Below are positions 5,548-6,351 of a stretch of 6,351 nt of DNA, piece by piece. Both the position numbers and the translations under genes were made by a program. The stretch covers positions 1 through 6,351 of the forward strand of contig JAAEMC010000640.1 in assembly GCA_024225895.1 (NCBI GenBank). Reading direction: 5' to 3'. The DNA comes from Desulfobacteraceae bacterium (GTDB lineage: Bacteria; Desulfobacterota; Desulfobacteria; Desulfobacterales; Desulfobacteraceae). The notes below the pieces were generated by a model. The model did no database searches. It was not told the DNA's origin and saw nothing but the letters and a program-made list of their open reading frames with translations. Each line of letters opens with the position of its first letter. Position 1 is the first letter of the stretch.

Positions 5548-6351
5548 GTGATTTATCTTGTCAGTATACTGGTTTTTTCCAGTGTCATTTTTATTCTGGT
5601 GACCGTGCTTCTTTTTGTGGAAGCCAAGGTCACAACCCAGGGAGAACATGAAATAACCATCAATGATAAGAAGGATGAACGCCTAAAAATACATGGAACC
5701 CCCACTCTTCTTTCCGCCCTGTCCCAAAATGAAATATTTTTACCGTCTGCATGCGGGGGCTCCGGATCCTGCGGCATGTGCAAATGTGTAGTCAACGAGG
5801 GTGGCGGCAGCATCCTGCCGACCGAACTGGCCCACTTAAGCCGCAAGGACAAACTATCCAATAAAAGACTCTCCTGCCAGTTAAAGGTCAAAGACAATCT
5901 TGCCATCCGCATCCCGGAATCCATTTTCGGCATTAAAAAAATCGGGGCTGAAGTGGTTTCCAATAGAAATGTTGCCTCCTTTATCAAGGAACTGGTTATT
6001 AAACCGGAGGAGCCGGTTGATTTTGAGGCTGGAGCCTATGTCCAGATTGATGTTCCTGAATACGATCTGACCTTTAAAGATTTTCATATTGAAAGCAAAT
6101 TTGTCAGTGAATGGAAAAAATACAATCTTTTTGAACTGACCGCCAAAGGGGTTAAACCCGGATTTCGGGCTTATTCTCTGGCTAATCCCCCCCACAATAA
6201 AGATATTATGATGTTCACCATCCGGATTGCAACACCACCGCCTGGAACCGCAGGGATACCGCCTGGGTTTGGTTCATCTTATATATTTGGGTTAGAGAAA
6301 GGAGACCTGATCCAGATCAGTGGGCCTTACGGCGATTTCATGGCCAAGGAT
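5548..6351 (+). CDS. nqrF: Na+-translocating NADH:quinone reductase subunit F (3' end beyond window)
   Basis: NADH-oxidising entry subunit with a [2Fe-2S] ferredoxin domain and a ferredoxin-NADP reductase-like FAD/NADH module. The first 268 codons are present; family members have about 408, so most of the NADH-binding domain lies outside. I place the start at GTG 5548-5550 because a strong TAAGGAG site (5534-5540) sits 7 bases upstream and the protein then begins with the expected single membrane helix (about residues 2-24). The cluster ligands C69, C75, C78 and C110 (ACGGSGSCGMCKC and RLSCQL) have exactly the Vibrio spacing. The FAD-binding RAYSLAN motif is at residues 207-213, followed by VRIATPPP-like and GSSYIFGLEKGD-ISGPYGDF segments. 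No frameshift is seen up to the window edge. Confidence 0.96.
   Translation, partial: MIYLVSILVFSSVIFILVTVLLFVEAKVTTQGEHEITINDKKDERLKIHGTPTLLSALSQNEIFLPSACGGSGSCGMCKCVVNEGGGSILPTELAHLSRKDKLSNKRLSCQLKVKDNLAIRIPESIFGIKKIGAEVVSNRNVASFIKELVIKPEEPVDFEAGAYVQIDVPEYDLTFKDFHIESKFVSEWKKYNLFELTAKGVKPGFRAYSLANPPHNKDIMMFTIRIATPPPGTAGIPPGFGSSYIFGLEKGDLIQISGPYGDFMAKD

Noticed and set aside
5553..5987. 144-codon open frame on the minus strand
   Set aside because: It lies antisense to the clear ferredoxin domain of nqrF, whose cysteine motif and reading frame are unmistakable.

Overview
This window carries a canonical nqrABCDEF operon on the + strand. It encodes the six-subunit sodium-translocating NADH:quinone oxidoreductase (Na+-NQR), a membrane complex that couples NADH oxidation to quinone reduction and pumps Na+ out of the cell. 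nqrA to nqrE are complete; nqrF starts at a GTG and is cut by the right edge after 268 codons. The first ~430 bases hold a divergently transcribed small hypothetical gene. The DNA has moderate GC in the genes and an AT-rich intergenic region. The small cytoplasmic protein with a CxxC motif and an NqrA that keeps RnfC-like iron-sulfur motifs both suggest a Desulfobacterota (sulfate-reducing, Desulfobacter-like) genome. This assignment is an inference, not shown directly by the sequence.

Layout: 50-430 (-) conserved hypothetical protein; 431-1010 a 580-base divergent intergenic region with candidate promoters, two palindromic elements and helically phased repeats; 1011-2339 nqrA; 2343-3503 nqrB; 3496-4248 nqrC (8-base overlap with nqrB); 4252-4884 nqrD; 4923-5531 nqrE; 5548-6351 nqrF (partial). 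All nqr genes run in one direction, with gaps of 38 bases or less and no visible terminator, so they very likely form one transcript.

How the genes work together, from what is known of the family: NqrF takes hydride from NADH through FAD and a [2Fe-2S] centre. Electrons then pass through a membrane iron centre held by cysteines of NqrD and NqrE, the covalently bound FMNs of NqrC and NqrB, and riboflavin, to quinone near NqrB and NqrA. The residues for nearly all of these are visible here: NqrF C69/C75/C78/C110, NqrD C30/C113, NqrE C26/C124, NqrC SGAT (T214) and NqrB SGAT (T211). The FMN transferase ApbE needed to load the FMNs is not in the window.

The most notable observation is NqrA. Its body reads as NqrA, but its C-terminus has two complete CxxCxxCxxxCP motifs typical of a 2x[4Fe-4S] ferredoxin domain, as in RnfC. 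The well-studied Vibrio-type NqrA lacks these. This looks like an ancestral or hybrid form of the complex with possible extra redox centres.
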